The position numbers were made by a program, and so were the translations under genes. The notes under the pieces are model-generated. The model was given only the letters and a program-made list of their open reading frames with translations, made no database searches and was not told the origin of the DNA. DNA of 64,000 nucleotides from Earliella scabrosa (taxonomy: Eukaryota > Basidiomycota > Agaricomycetes > Polyporales > Polyporaceae), in contig JABYQQ010000002.1 in assembly GCA_022605405.1 (NCBI GenBank), positions 1,054,001-1,118,000 of the forward strand, given 5' to 3'. This document shows positions 25,806 to 37,339 of this stretch, in pieces; the first letter of the stretch is position 1; the number at the start of each line of letters is the position of its first letter.

Positions 25806-28399
25806 ATGGCACCAGCACACTCGAAGTCTGCACGAACACCTCAGAACACCCAGCTGGATTCGAGATGTAAGTACTTATTGGTCAAAACTGACCCAGCTCT
25901 CATGTCTGAACAATGTTTTCCAACAGGGTGGCTTCCCGGTGAGGGCAAGAAGCGCAATCACTGGAAGTGCATTGCCCGCCAGAGCACAACATGGTTCAAT
26001 TTCGGCGCCGCGCAGCGACATGAGAAAACCGCGAAGCATGAAGATTCGGTGGCTCACCAGCTCAGAGTGGCGGCCCATACACCCTCAACTTCCACTGCAC
26101 CTCCTCCTCCGCCCGGTGTGCAGCGCTCACAGGTGGCCGCACCGCTGTCATTGCTGCTGCGCGATGTCCCAGGTAGCATTGAGGAGTCAGCATTGATGTT
26201 GCCTCCAATAGACGATGTTGCCGCTGGCGAGCCTCTGGGTATTGACTGGGAGAGCATCTCTGCCGAACTCGGAGGTGTGCTCACTCCACATGCCGACCTT
26301 GCAAATGGAGCACTGGTTGGTTGGTGGAGAAGACGACGACGAGTCAGAGTTGTCATTCGAGGATCCAACCGAGCTTCCAGATGAGACAGAGGAACTGGCG
26401 CAGGACTCGGAGGCACGAAGCCAGCAAAGTGAGACATATGGTGTTCAACCACTGATGTATCCTCTCTGTTACTCACCTGGTTGCGTTCACACCTCAGACC
26501 CTCTTGCGTCTGGGGCCCGACGCATGCCGCGCTCCCAGCGGCCTGATCCAGATTGGTTTCCGTGGCCTGACAAACAGGTTTGTCGAGTGCACATACACGA
26601 GGATTCATCATTGAGTTGCCGACTCGACAGACTTGCGTGCTTGACATATTGCGACATCTACCACAGTCACTGTTCTCCGATGCGCAAATGGAGATAACTC
26701 TCTGGGCAATGGATATCTTTCAGATGGACAATCGTCCGTCACTCTTTGTCCTCAAAATGATCGACAAGATGCTACAAGATGGGTGGGGAATCGACTCGAT
26801 CCGCCATGAGGGGCCTTTGGGTCATATCTACTACTTAAATGATCTTGGTGCTATCATTGCGCAGGTACGTGGTGCGAGAACAGTGTTCATCTCCATGCTA
26901 AGTACTTGTTATTCACCAGGAGCTTGGAAATCTGCGCATGCAGCCACATCTCCGGTTCTATCCAGAGGATGGTGGGCCATACATGAAAGAAAGTTGGCAC
27001 GGGCAGTGATTGTTACACGAGATGTCGCCCTCGGTGGCTACACCCATGGTGTGCATCAGCGGACAGGACTTCTACACTCACAAACCTGCGAAACTCGACA
27101 CCGGAGAGGTTGTTGTCCCCAACCAGTGGTACATGCCACCAAACCCGAAAGGAGCTGCTGCGAGTTCAAGGGGATCGGTGCTTTATGGATTGGGTTGGAA
27201 GCTTTATGCAGTCATATTCAGCGACCATCGTCAAGGCTACGTGGTGCACGAATATGAGGAAGTCTCCTTTCCCGCATTGGCTCTCTCTCTCTTGCTTCCA
27301 ACTATGGTGCAGACGTTCGTGTCTGATGGGCTGCCCGATTTGCGCAATATTATCGGTGAGTTTCAGAATGACTCTCTTGCTATGTACGCTTTGCTAATGA
27401 CATGCCATGTAGGATGTAGACTCTCCGAGACTCAGGACGCAATCTCGCCATGGTCGTACACATATCCCAAGATCAGCAATAGATGGCGCGTGCTTGCCAA
27501 GAAGCACCGAGTCGTCTCATCTCCAATGTGGCTGTACTGCGATGATACCTCAGGGAACATGTTGAAGAAGTGAAACAAACACAATTCATGGCTGTTCACG
27601 GCTGCGGGCCTTCCACGTGCCCTGGCACATCAGGAGGCAAATGTTCATTTCCTCGCAACATCAAATATTGTGCCCCCTCTTGAGATGCTACACAGTATCG
27701 TCGGACAGCTTGAGTATGTTGATGGCTCTTTTTGTTCGTAACTATATACTGATGTGGCCTATAGGACAGGTCAGGCTAATGGGTTCTGGGCATGGGATGT
27801 TGTCGAGAAGGAGATGGTGTTAGTTATCCCGGTTGTTCTGGCTATCTTAGGCAACAACTCCATGCAGAGCAAACTTGCCTGCCATGTTGGGTTGAGAGAA
27901 AAATTCTTTTGCCAAAACTGCATGGTCAAGGGATGCGACGCTGCAGCGAAGGGAGCAGACAACGCTGGTGGAACAGCTTCTGGCGATGCCTCGTCCGACG
28001 TGGGTTCAGACGTAGGCTCAGACGTCTCTGGGGACATGTCGGATGGTGACGGGAAGGTCAAATGTAAGGGTCGTGGCAAGGAGATGATGTGGGAGCTTGT
28101 GGACCGTGCACGACACTTTCTTGAGGTATGTTTGCAAACTTGAGACCTCAGGGTTTCTAGCATGCGACTGACATCCTTGATATGCAGCACAATCAGCTGC
28201 GTACCAAGGACGACACTCTGAAGACGTTACAAGCGATCTTCCGGCACACGTCCACTGTGGGAGGAATGACACATGCCAAAAACTTGAAGACTTCCATGGA
28301 TGTCAAAGATACTTTTCAGGATTTCTTCCTTGAGCGGATCTACACTTTTTCACGCAAGCTCCGTGGGAGTGTGGCGAAGAAGCAGGAGCTGCTTGACGT
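25806..28399 (+). pseudogene. Decayed transposase-like gene (CACTA/Plavaka-type?), truncated by element A
   Basis: Plus-strand fragments from ATG 25806 read as one degraded, intron-containing gene: an N-terminal region with HWKCIARQST, an acidic stretch, RPDPDWFPWPDK, an intron, then TCVLDILRHLPQSLFSDAQM and LRFYPEDGGPYMKESWHGQ. There an in-frame TGA replaces an expected Trp. Then come QWYMPPNPKGAAAS and GNNSMQSKLACHVGLREKFF followed by CQNC. Frame changes occur near 26300 and 27420-27740. The MQSxLACHxGLR...CxxC signature resembles proteins of tnp2/Plavaka-type (CACTA) transposons in Agaricomycetes; I cannot confirm this without a search. Homology stops at 28399, exactly where the LTR of element A begins, so the rest was probably displaced beyond the right edge. 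Confidence 0.5.
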
Positions 28400-28547
28400 T
28401 GATGGGTGTGCTCTGGCTCTGTGTGCGGAAAGAAACAACTAAACCACACTAAGAAACCAAGAACTCGAGAAGGTGGTGCGAGGTAGGAGATCTGGTTCCC
28501 GGGTTCGCAGGACACGGACACGGAGTCGACTCTCGAAAGGCTCTTGC

Positions 28548-28762
28548 TGTAATAGATCTTGATGAGAGCCCGATTCACGCACGCCCGATGTACGCTGCAC
28601 CAATCTCTATTCCGAGAAGTGCGTTGTACTGAGGGTCGTGGTGAAAGGCTGAGCTTTCGCCACGTCGGGCCGAGCGTCTTATAGGACGCTCGGCCGGTTA
28701 CCCGGATGCGATACATTACGTAAGTTACGAGTAATCTAATCTTATCTTCCGTATCCGTTACA
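28548..28762 (-). repeat. Gypsy-B 3' LTR
   Basis: 215 bp, identical to 40937-41151. It contains an internal hairpin around GCCGAGCGTCTTATAGGACG. Confidence 0.92.
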
Positions 28763-28774
28763 CTCCCCCCTACC
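28763..28774 (-). other. Gypsy-B polypurine tract
   Basis: On the minus strand TAGGGGGGAG abuts the LTR start TGTAACGG. This is the expected position for plus-strand priming. Confidence 0.75.
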
Positions 28775-28979
28775 AGAACCCACTGGGTTCTATCAGTCTG
28801 TAGTAGTAATAGTAGCCACGGTAAGTGGCGAAGTAAATAATAGAGTCCGTCCGAAACCTGGTCAATCGAGGGATGGCACCGTCTAGGTGCGAAGAGCGTA
28901 TGCGGGGGAAACAAAATGTTAACTTAGACCTGAAGTCAGCGCTCTCGTATGGAGATGACGAAAAGTCCGCAGCGAAGGC

Positions 28980-31550
28980 TTACGACGATGCGTTGGAGCC
29001 ACTCGACGTACCGGCGGTGGACTGTATGCCCCCGTCCTCCGCGTGTCCGCTCGGCTGAGAGGCCGGCACGCCATCCGCATCGCCCATGGGGACGTCATCT
29101 TCAGGGAGTGGGATCTGTGACGGATCCGTCGCTCCGGCCGGTGGTAGAACTTGTTCCTCGGGCAGAGGGAAGTCCGCGAGTGACGAGGGGTAGTCCGGCC
29201 AAGCGACTTGCGCGTCCACGGGTCGTCCTAGCTCGAAGTTGCGGTATCGACGCGCAACGAGCTCAAGAAGGGATGCGGTTCTCGTGGTGACGCCGCATTC
29301 GGCGGCCCATCGCGCGACATCTTCCAGGCTCACATTGGCCATCTGCGTGAAGGGACGGATGTCCTCCGTCGTGCTGATTCGCAAGCCGAGCCTCTTTACG
29401 AGGCGTTCGTACAGCGAGCTGACCAAAAACAGCCGTACGAGGGTGGACAGGAGGGCGGCTCGGATCGCCGACTCCCGTGACCTGGTCGAGGGAATGAATC
29501 GCCGTAGAAGGCTGTTGCCTTCGATGAGGAGGGGAGACGGGACGGTAGTGTCCTCGGGGTGGCTGCGGAGTTGCCGCGGAATCGAGTTGGGAAACTCGCG
29601 GTAGTACTCAGCCCAGCGGTCGACAGAATCGAAGTGCGTGGGCTGGGCGAGTTTCCGAGCCTTCGGAGGAGGGTCTGTACGACCTTCGCTTCGGTCGCGC
29701 GAATCCGCACGTTCGGGCTCCCGACGCTTCGACTTCGTGTCGTTGCGCCATCCGTTCTTGATGGCCGCTAGTCCAGGTACGGACATGAGGCCGGCGCGCT
29801 CGTCAATCTGGTGGATGATGTGACGAACGCGGTGGAGGGCGCCGGCCTGCTGGCTGCGAGCTTCCGTCATGAGCGCGTGGGCCTGGTTCGAGTGCCTAGG
29901 CACGTAGTCGAACCAGGCGTCCGCGAGGCGTACGTCCGTGTCACGGAGCATGGCCAGGTCGTGAGGCCATTCCGCTCGTCCCGAGGCGGGTGTGCCCGTA
30001 GGGAGTGATCCCCGCGGTGCCGGTTGTGTCGTCGTAGGAGGACTATACGGCCTCCGTGCTGGTCGAGCAGCTGCGCTGGCACTGCCCTCGCGCCGCGCCG
30101 TCCTCGCGTCCTGGGTCTTGCGACGCAGTCGACGCAAGTCTTGGTTGTACTGACGCCGTTTGGCGTCCTCGGCGTTGAACTCCGGTTCCTCCTCGTCCTC
30201 GTCCGAGCCGTCCAGGATCCGGTCCATCGCATCGATGTCGATCCGGACCTGCGGTGCGGGCAGCTCCTGCTCAGAGTCCGGCCTTGGGCTCTGGCTGGGC
30301 AGCGAGGTCGGGAGGGACATGCGAGGAGACGTATCTGTCTCCATCGCGTCGTCCGGCGCTGCGTCTTGAGTGGTACTGGACAGCGCAGGTGCTTGCCACT
30401 GGTCCGGCAGTTGCGGAGGGGACGGGGGGTTCGTCGGCGCAGTAGGTGCAGAGGATCTAGACGATCCTTGCACGAACTCGGGTTGCGGCCGGTATGCGGG
30501 AGGTGGAGAGCGGGAGCGCGTGTTCACGCGTCCGCGTGCCGCGCTGGATGTGTACCGGCGATTGGGCCGGTGTCCAGGCGGTGGAGGCCCCATCGAGGTT
30601 GGTGGCGGGACCCAGGACGTGGTCCGCGGAGGCGAGCGTCGACGCATGGCGTAATCGTTGTGCGGGTAGTCGCGGCGGACCGGCGATCGGGACCGATCGC
30701 GAGCCCTTTGTCGGTCGAGCTCGTCTCTGAGACCCTCCGCGCGAGCCCGTTGGTCGTCGTGTGCCTCCCAGGCACTCGCAACGTGGTCTTCGAGCTCGCG
30801 GGCACGGTTCTCGAGCCGTGTGTTGGCCCTCCGCAATTCGTCCGCTTCAGTACGAAGGCGGCGATTGTCTGCGCGGAGCCGGTCGAGCTCCTCGTCTTGC
30901 TCCTGGGTCCGTGTGCGTAAACGACGAAGTTCGTCGTCGTTCCCCTCCCCCCTCGACGCCTGCCAGCGTTGGAAGTGTTCGTAGTAGGCGGCCTGTTGCG
31001 CCGCCCGAGCTTCCTCGTGGGCCTGCACGAACTGCGGATCGCTCGCTGCAGCCGTGAGGTGTGGCACGTATTGTGCACACACCCTGCAGCGAGGGTCTTC
31101 GTGCGCCATGCACATCATCTCGCGCCCAAGGCACCTCCAATTCAGAGGGTTGCCCATGGGCATGAGCAGCGGCATTCCGGGCGCGGTCTGGACGGTCGTC
31201 GCTGGCAGCACCATTGACGGTGGCTGCATGGGCGCGTACGGGTAGCCGTACGGAGTGGGGTATTGTCCCATCCCCGGTGGTTGAGCGTACGGCGGCGCGG
31301 CCATGGTCGCTGCCGTTGGGTATTGAGGCGGGGGCGGCATCATATACGATGCCGCCGGGCCCGTCGGGTTTTGAGGGTATTGGTGGGGCGCGCCGTCATG
31401 TACGACGGGAGCGCCCCCTGCCGGTGCGAGGTGAGGGTGGAGAGGGAGGGGTTGCAGCTCTTGGGGCTGCAGTTGCTGTTGCTGTTGCTGTTGATGCCCG
31501 CCGTCGACGGCCATCTGTTGTTCTTGCGGGTTGGCGGGGTTCGGGTTCAT
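28980..31550 (-). CDS. Gypsy-B ORF3: extra 856-aa protein of unknown function
   Basis: One uninterrupted frame from ATG 31550 to TAA 28980, lying 219 bp after the pol stop and ending 217 bp before the 3' LTR. I do not recognise a family. Visible features in order: a Gln-rich then Pro/Tyr/Gln-rich N-terminus (about 1-135); a Cys cluster with CRVCAQYVPH (about 138-165); a strong coiled coil of Arg/Glu/Leu heptads (about 205-285); an Arg-Ser/Arg-Asp region (RDRSRSPVRRD and similar, 285-350); a disordered Pro/Ser/acidic middle with DGSDEDEEEPEF; and a mostly helical C-terminal domain (about 620-790) with a hydrophobic segment ALLSTLVRLFLVSSLYERLV. There is no signal peptide and no clear membrane helix, so it is not an obvious env. 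RS repeats plus a coiled coil suggest nuclear or RNA/chromatin contacts (inference). Confidence 0.8.
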   Translation of the reverse strand: MNPNPANPQEQQMAVDGGHQQQQQQQLQPQELQPLPLHPHLAPAGGAPVVHDGAPHQYPQNPTGPAASYMMPPPPQYPTAATMAAPPYAQPPGMGQYPTPYGYPYAPMQPPSMVLPATTVQTAPGMPLLMPMGNPLNWRCLGREMMCMAHEDPRCRVCAQYVPHLTAAASDPQFVQAHEEARAAQQAAYYEHFQRWQASRGEGNDDELRRLRTRTQEQDEELDRLRADNRRLRTEADELRRANTRLENRARELEDHVASAWEAHDDQRARAEGLRDELDRQRARDRSRSPVRRDYPHNDYAMRRRSPPRTTSWVPPPTSMGPPPPGHRPNRRYTSSAARGRVNTRSRSPPPAYRPQPEFVQGSSRSSAPTAPTNPPSPPQLPDQWQAPALSSTTQDAAPDDAMETDTSPRMSLPTSLPSQSPRPDSEQELPAPQVRIDIDAMDRILDGSDEDEEEPEFNAEDAKRRQYNQDLRRLRRKTQDARTARREGSASAAARPARRPYSPPTTTQPAPRGSLPTGTPASGRAEWPHDLAMLRDTDVRLADAWFDYVPRHSNQAHALMTEARSQQAGALHRVRHIIHQIDERAGLMSVPGLAAIKNGWRNDTKSKRREPERADSRDRSEGRTDPPPKARKLAQPTHFDSVDRWAEYYREFPNSIPRQLRSHPEDTTVPSPLLIEGNSLLRRFIPSTRSRESAIRAALLSTLVRLFLVSSLYERLVKRLGLRISTTEDIRPFTQMANVSLEDVARWAAECGVTTRTASLLELVARRYRNFELGRPVDAQVAWPDYPSSLADFPLPEEQVLPPAGATDPSQIPLPEDDVPMGDADGVPASQPSGHAEDGGIQSTAGTSSGSNASS

Positions 31551-31769
31551 GTCGACGTGGCGGGGTTGGTGGTGGTACGAGCGAGAGAGAGCGAGAGAGC
31601 GAGCGGGCTGATGGCGAGGTGAAGAGAGAGAGAGAGGCGGACGGACTCGCGAAATTGCGAATAATTTCGCTAAGTCGCCGCCGTAAGCGCTGTTTCACCT
31701 CGTCCGCCCGATTGGGTCGTCGGCGCTTGACGCGGTCACGTGGTCTAACGCGCGACGCGTTAGACCGTG

Positions 31770-34700
31770 TTAGTCCTCCGCTGGCTTGCGCGCCAAGGAC
31801 CTCCAGTGCTTCACGCCCTGGAGCCTGAAATACTCTTCAAGCGCAGCGAGCTTGCTGCACTTGGTGTACGGCTCCCAAGTCGTGTCGCCGTGGGTCCACC
31901 TAACGTGGAACTGGACTTTATTGTCCTCCCATTTGTGGCCGACGATCTCGTCCACGAGCCATTCTTGCTCGTCGTCGTTCCCCATATCGTAGAACGCACG
32001 CGCCTCTCGATGAGGGAACAACATGTCGTCATTGGGCTCGTGTTTCCGTAGTAGACTTACATGAAACGTCGCGTGAATGCCTCGTTCGACAAGATCAGCC
32101 GGTAGTTCTAGGGTATAACTAGACGTCTCCCTGCTCGCCTTCAGGACCTTATAGGGTCCAATATATTTCGGTACCAACTTCCGCGCGCGCCCCTTCGGAA
32201 TCGACAAGTTCTTCGTGGAGAGGTACACTAGGTCACCCTCCTCGAAGTCCGGATCCTCTTGACGATCCTGGTTCGCGTAATGGTTCTGGTGCACACGGCT
32301 CTCGATGAGCACGTCGTGCGCCATTTCCAAGTTCGCGCGCGCGCGCTGCGCGAACTCGCGAACGCCAGTGAAGGTCGAGTCCGTGCGTATACCCGACATC
32401 GTGCGCGGCATATAGCCGTAGTTGAGCTCGAAAGGCGCGAATCCTGTTGACGCGCTGGTGGCCGAGTTGAGAGCGAACTCAACCATCGGAATCTTCTCGA
32501 GCCAGTCGAGCTGGTCGGGGCGCACCATCGCGCGAAGAATCTGCGTGATCGAACGGATGTTTCGTTCAGAAACACCGTCGGTCTGCGGGTGGAACGCGGT
32601 TGACATGAGGAGCTTCGCGCCGAGCAGGCGATGAAGCTCCCTCCAAAATCTTGACGTGAATTTGGAGTCACGGTCCGAGACGATGGACTTGGGGAGTCCA
32701 TGGAGTCGGACGACCTCGCGCATGAATATCGCTGCGAGGTCCGCGGCCGTGTCGGTGGTGCGAACCGGAATGAGGTGGACCATGGAGGTGAGACGGCATA
32801 CGACTACCCATAAGTAGTCGTACCCGTTCGACCTAGGGAAGGGTCCGACGAAGTCCATGGAGATACCCATCCACGGAATGAGTGGAATGGGTAGCGAGTG
32901 CAAAAGACCGGCCTTGAGCTTGTTGCGCGATTTGGATACTTGGCAGCGCGCACACGAGATGCAGAACCGGTCGACTTCCAGGCCGAGTTTAGGCCACCAG
33001 AACCAGCGGCGGATATACTCCGAGGTCTTCTGAGACCCGAAGTGTCCAACCGCTTCGTGTCCTTGGTCGATGATCGTTTGCGTGGTAGTCTTGAGCTTGA
33101 ACTTCGTGCGAGGTACGCACAGTACCTCTTCGCCGCGTCGGTTCACCGTGTACACGAACCCGTCTCTTACGACGAAGCTCTTGTACTGCGATGGCGCTTT
33201 GAGGATCTTGCTGAACGTCGGGTCGGATTCGTAGCCGGCCTTGACGGCGTCCAAGAACCCGTCGATGTCGTTGATCGACTTCTGTAATGACGGGCCGTTG
33301 GCGAGGGCGTCCCACACGGTAGGTGCGGGCTCCTCGTCTTGGTGCACGGTATGTGCTTGTTCGGAGGTGATGGCGCGTTCCGCGGCCTTCGCGGCTGCTT
33401 CTGCCATTTCCTGAGCTTCCGCGACGCGTTGTTCAGTCTTCATCCTGAGTTCGCGTTGAGCGTCTCGATCTTTAGGATCAAGGCCGTCGGGGTTCTGACG
33501 CGTGATACGTCCAGCACGGAGCTCGGCGATGCGAGTGTTGGGCAAGTCGTCCCAGTCCGGGTCGAGGCGTACGTCGGCGTTGACGTAGTCTTGAACCGGA
33601 TGGAACTCGTCCGCGTTGTCATTCTCGTAGTACCTTGATAGACAGTCGGCCACCTTGTTGTCCTTCCCGGGCACATGTAGTAGCGTATAGTCGAATCGAG
33701 CCATGTACTCGATCCAACGTATTTGCCTGTTGTTGGGTTGGGTCGTCGTCTTGAAGAACTCGAGGGCTTTATGATCTGTTACGATCGTAAACTTCCGCCC
33801 GAGTAGCTTGTCTTCCCACTTCATGAGGCCTTCGAGGATGGCAAGGGCTTCCTGTTCATACGTGTGGTACGCACGCTGCGCGCCGGTGAATTTCTTAGAC
33901 AGAAATCCAGCCGGACGGCAAGTCTTCCAGTCCTCGCCTTGCCCATAGAGCGCACCCAGTCCATGTACGGACGCGTCGCAGATCAGCCAGATAGGCTCTG
34001 GCTTGCGTGGGTCGATGGGCTTGAGGATTGGGGCCTTGCACGCCATCCTCTTGATCATGTCGAAGCACTTCTGATGGAGTGGACGCCAGACGAAGGGTCT
34101 GTCGTTATGCTCCATGTCAGAGAGCACTGAGGTATACGCGGACACGTTCGGCATGAACTGTCCGAGGTAGTTGACGAGACCAAGGAAGCGTTGTACTTCG
34201 TGGTACGACCGAGGAGTCCTCCAGTCGCGGATGCGACTCATCTTGTCGGCGTCGGCATGAAGCCCGCGATCGTCGATGATGTGGCCAAGACAGTCCATCC
34301 TCTTCGAGTACAAGTCGCACTTGGAGCGGCTAAGGTATAGCTTAGCCTCTCGCAACTTGTCGAATACGAGCTTGAGGTGCTTCTCGTGGTCCTCGATTGT
34401 GTCCGAGAAGACGAATATGTCGTCCAAGTACACGTGGATGAACCGGCCGATGAAGTCGCGAAAGATGGTGGTCATCAATCGCTGGAAGGTCGCCGGCGCG
34501 TTGCAGTCGCCCTGTTGCATGACCATGCTAACGAACGTGCCGTATGGGGTCGAAAATGCCGTCTTCCAGATGTCTTCGAGTTCTATACGAACCTGTTCGT
34601 AGGCATCTGAGAGGTCGATCTTCGACCGATATTTCGCGCGCGCGACGTCCATGCGGATCTGGTCCTGGTCCGGCAATGGCGTCACGTCCTTGACGGTGTT

Positions 34701-37339
34701 GTCGTCACCATCTGTGGTAGACTTAATACATTATGTACTGGTAGAGGCCACGAGCCGTTTTACATTATAGGCCGGTTATTTACGTATTGTATTACGAACA
34801 CGGCCTGAGCTCCGGGAGGCAGCCTGTCGCTACCAAATATGGCAGGCAGCCTCCGGAGGGCCTCCCAGGCTCTGTATCTGGCGCTTTTTGGTGTTTCTCT
34901 GGCGCCTTTGGCCGGCTCCTGTGCCTGGCGCCATTCCCCATCAGTCCCATCAAAATACGAACCTCCCGCTGTTAGCACACAGCCACAGCGCCCACGCGAG
35001 ACCGCCCAGACCCGATTTGGAAGGTGGCTCACAGAGGCTCTCTAGGGGACCCTCTCCGGCTCATATCACGGTCAATATCGGGCCGTTTTGCGTCGCAGTA
35101 GGCCCGTTCGATGCGCACGTTCAGTGCGGACAGAATGAGCCCACTGCGACGCAAAACGGACGCTGCGCTCCCACGGTACGGTAGATACTGTATTTGCAGG
35201 TAATTGGGGCAGGAGATCCTTCATATCTTGGTCAATATGGATCGGATTTATACGCCAAAAGGCGTCCCGCTTTGTGCCTGTATGTGGCTATCAAATGACA
35301 GCATACGCGTAAGATTCAGACCAGCAGGGACTAAGATCTGTGTCTAGATCCTACATCTATCCATGCAGCCCACTGATCGGATTATATAGCAGCTGAAAAT
35401 TTTCTCCCTAGCTTGATACGCTAGAACGCGGTGCTGTCGGTGCTCATGTATGGCTGTGTCAAGTTTCTAGCTTATCGTGTACAGTTCTGGTATGTTATAG
35501 TCTTATCAGCTGCCCGCTCCTTTTGGCTCTACCATACATCATATCAGTCTTGAAACAATGATCGGCGGTTACGGCTATACAGAGGAAGAATGCAGCTTTC
35601 CAACGCACGTTTGAACATCAAAAACGCCCAAGAAATGACCGAGATACACCCAGATCTATTGCCACAGAGGCCCTGTAAGACGCGTCTTAATGTGCTATTT
35701 CCGGAAGCCGTGTAATCAGTGAATTGTCCATAGAGACAAAGCTTCAGCAATTTCCTTCATGAGTCTACATAACCTTCAAAGCTGTGAATTGTCAACTGTC
35801 ACTGAAGAGTAAATAGAGCATCCCATGGTGGTGATACAGTGTGATTAGGTGCTAACAGCTTGCAGTCGGAAATTGAGATAGATTAAGACAGGTCAAGTGA
35901 GCATACTGATCAGAGTATATTGAGCGCATTTCGTGCTCTATTCCCTTCAAACTTGGCATGGTTAGTCTACTAAATAGTGTGAATAGACGCAAATGAACAG
36001 CGCCCAGGCAGATGCATTAGAACAGCTTCAGTAGACAGGTTGAATATCACCAGGAGGAGGGAATGTATTGCACTATTCAATGGACCGATGACCGTGCAAG
36101 AGGGCTCTTCCGGTACCGACATACTACGGCTATCTGGGAAGCCCTCTAGCGCACGATTCCGATGACTATTAACCGAGATATGGACCATTTACTGTCCCAA
36201 CTACCAAAGAACAGAGTATCTACTGTACCGTGAGATTGCAGCGTCCATTTTGCGTTGCAATAAGCTCATTCTGTTCGCGCTAAGAATGCGCATCGAACGG
36301 GCCTACTGCGACGCAAAACGGCCCGATATTGACCGTGATATGGGCCAGAGAGGGTCCCCTAGAGAGCCTCTGTGAGCCACCTTCCAAATCGGGTCTGGGC
36401 GGTCTCGCGTGGGCGCTGTGGCTGTGTGCTAACAGCGGGAGGTTCGTATTTTGATGGAGTTGATGGGGAATGGCGCCAGGCACAGGAGCCGGCCAAAGGC
36501 GCCAGAGAAACACCAAAAAGCGCCAGATACAGAGCCTGGGAGGCCCTCCGGAGGTTGCCTGCCATATTTGGTAGCGACAGGCTGCCTCCCGGAGCTCAGG
36601 CCGTGTTCGTAATACAATACGTAAATAACCGGCTTATAATGTAAAACAGCTCGTGGCTTCTACCAGTACATAATGTAATAAGTTTACAACAGCTGCTGTT
36701 GTCGTTGCGTTGACGGGCATCAACTACTGTACGTAGTTTGCCGTTCTTCTTCGCAACGCACAGGAGTGGGGCGGCCTGCGTGACATTGGCCATCCGCCAC
36801 CACATCGCGTTGGTGTACTTATTGATCTTCGTAAGCAGTTCGGTCTTTACGGCCTCAGGACATCGCGGTAAGCGATACCTGTACTGCTTGCTCTCGTCAA
36901 TGAGAGGTATCTTGTGGTTGACCTCTCGCCACGGCGGTAAGCCGGGTGGAGGTGGCTGAAGCATGTCGTCGTACTCCGCGAATCATTTATCGCGGAGTTC
37001 TTGAAGCTTTGCCTCGTCGTCGGTTTCGGGAGACTCTCGATGAGTCTTCCGAATCTGTTCGTCGTCGAGGTAGTCAGTCAAGATGTTCACGAACATCTGA
37101 TGGATCCCCAGTGGATCTGGGAGACCCGACAGACCCGTTCGTGGACCTTTTGACGAGTGGAGTGTGGGACCTGTACGGTCCGCGATTCTTGGAATTTTTT
37201 CGTCTGATTTTCTGCCTTGGTGTCGTACGGGTGTCGAACTAACGGCGTTGGTGCCGTTCCCCTCCCCTCCCGACGACTTTGATGTCTGCGCATAGCGGGA
37301 GTGGGGAGGTTCCGCAACGGTGCTGCCCGCTGCGGTCCC
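31770..37339 (-). pseudogene. Gypsy-B pol (RT, RNase H, integrase, chromodomain), broken by FB1 and a TGA
   Basis: Pol is in the same frame as gag, following a single TAG (37340-37342). The upstream part has HKIPLIDESKQYRYRLP and VVDARQRNDN. It is then cut by FB1 and resumes at 34697 with TVKDVTPLPDQDQI; removing FB1 and one target copy restores the frame exactly. RT has the catalytic YLDD (in HVYLDDIFVFSD). RNase H has TIVTDHKALEFF. Integrase has an HHCC zinc finger (ending CARCQVSK) and DDE residues in MDFVGPFPRS, VSDRDSKF and DGVSERNI. The C-terminus is a chromodomain (FHVRWTHGDTTWEPYTKC), typical of chromoviruses that target heterochromatin. An in-frame TGA at 36984-36986, probably from TGG, is a further lesion. 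Confidence 0.9.
34706..36697. mobile_element. Foldback FB1, 1992 bp, with 8-bp target duplication (hAT-like)
   Basis: Bordered by GTTGTCGT on both sides (34698-34705 and 36698-36705). The ends are imperfect inverted repeats (left around CTGTGGTAGACTTAATACAT; right arm is its near reverse complement) and the arms remain nearly identical for about 500 bp, then diverge towards the centre. There is no transposase. Duplications of 8 bp are characteristic of the hAT superfamily. It interrupts the RT of gypsy-B between VVDARQRNDN and TVKDV. Confidence 0.88.

Noticed and set aside
30024..31828. Long plus-strand frames antisense to gypsy-B ORF3
   Set aside because: Arg/Gly/Val-rich mirror frames produced by the GC-biased minus-strand ORF.
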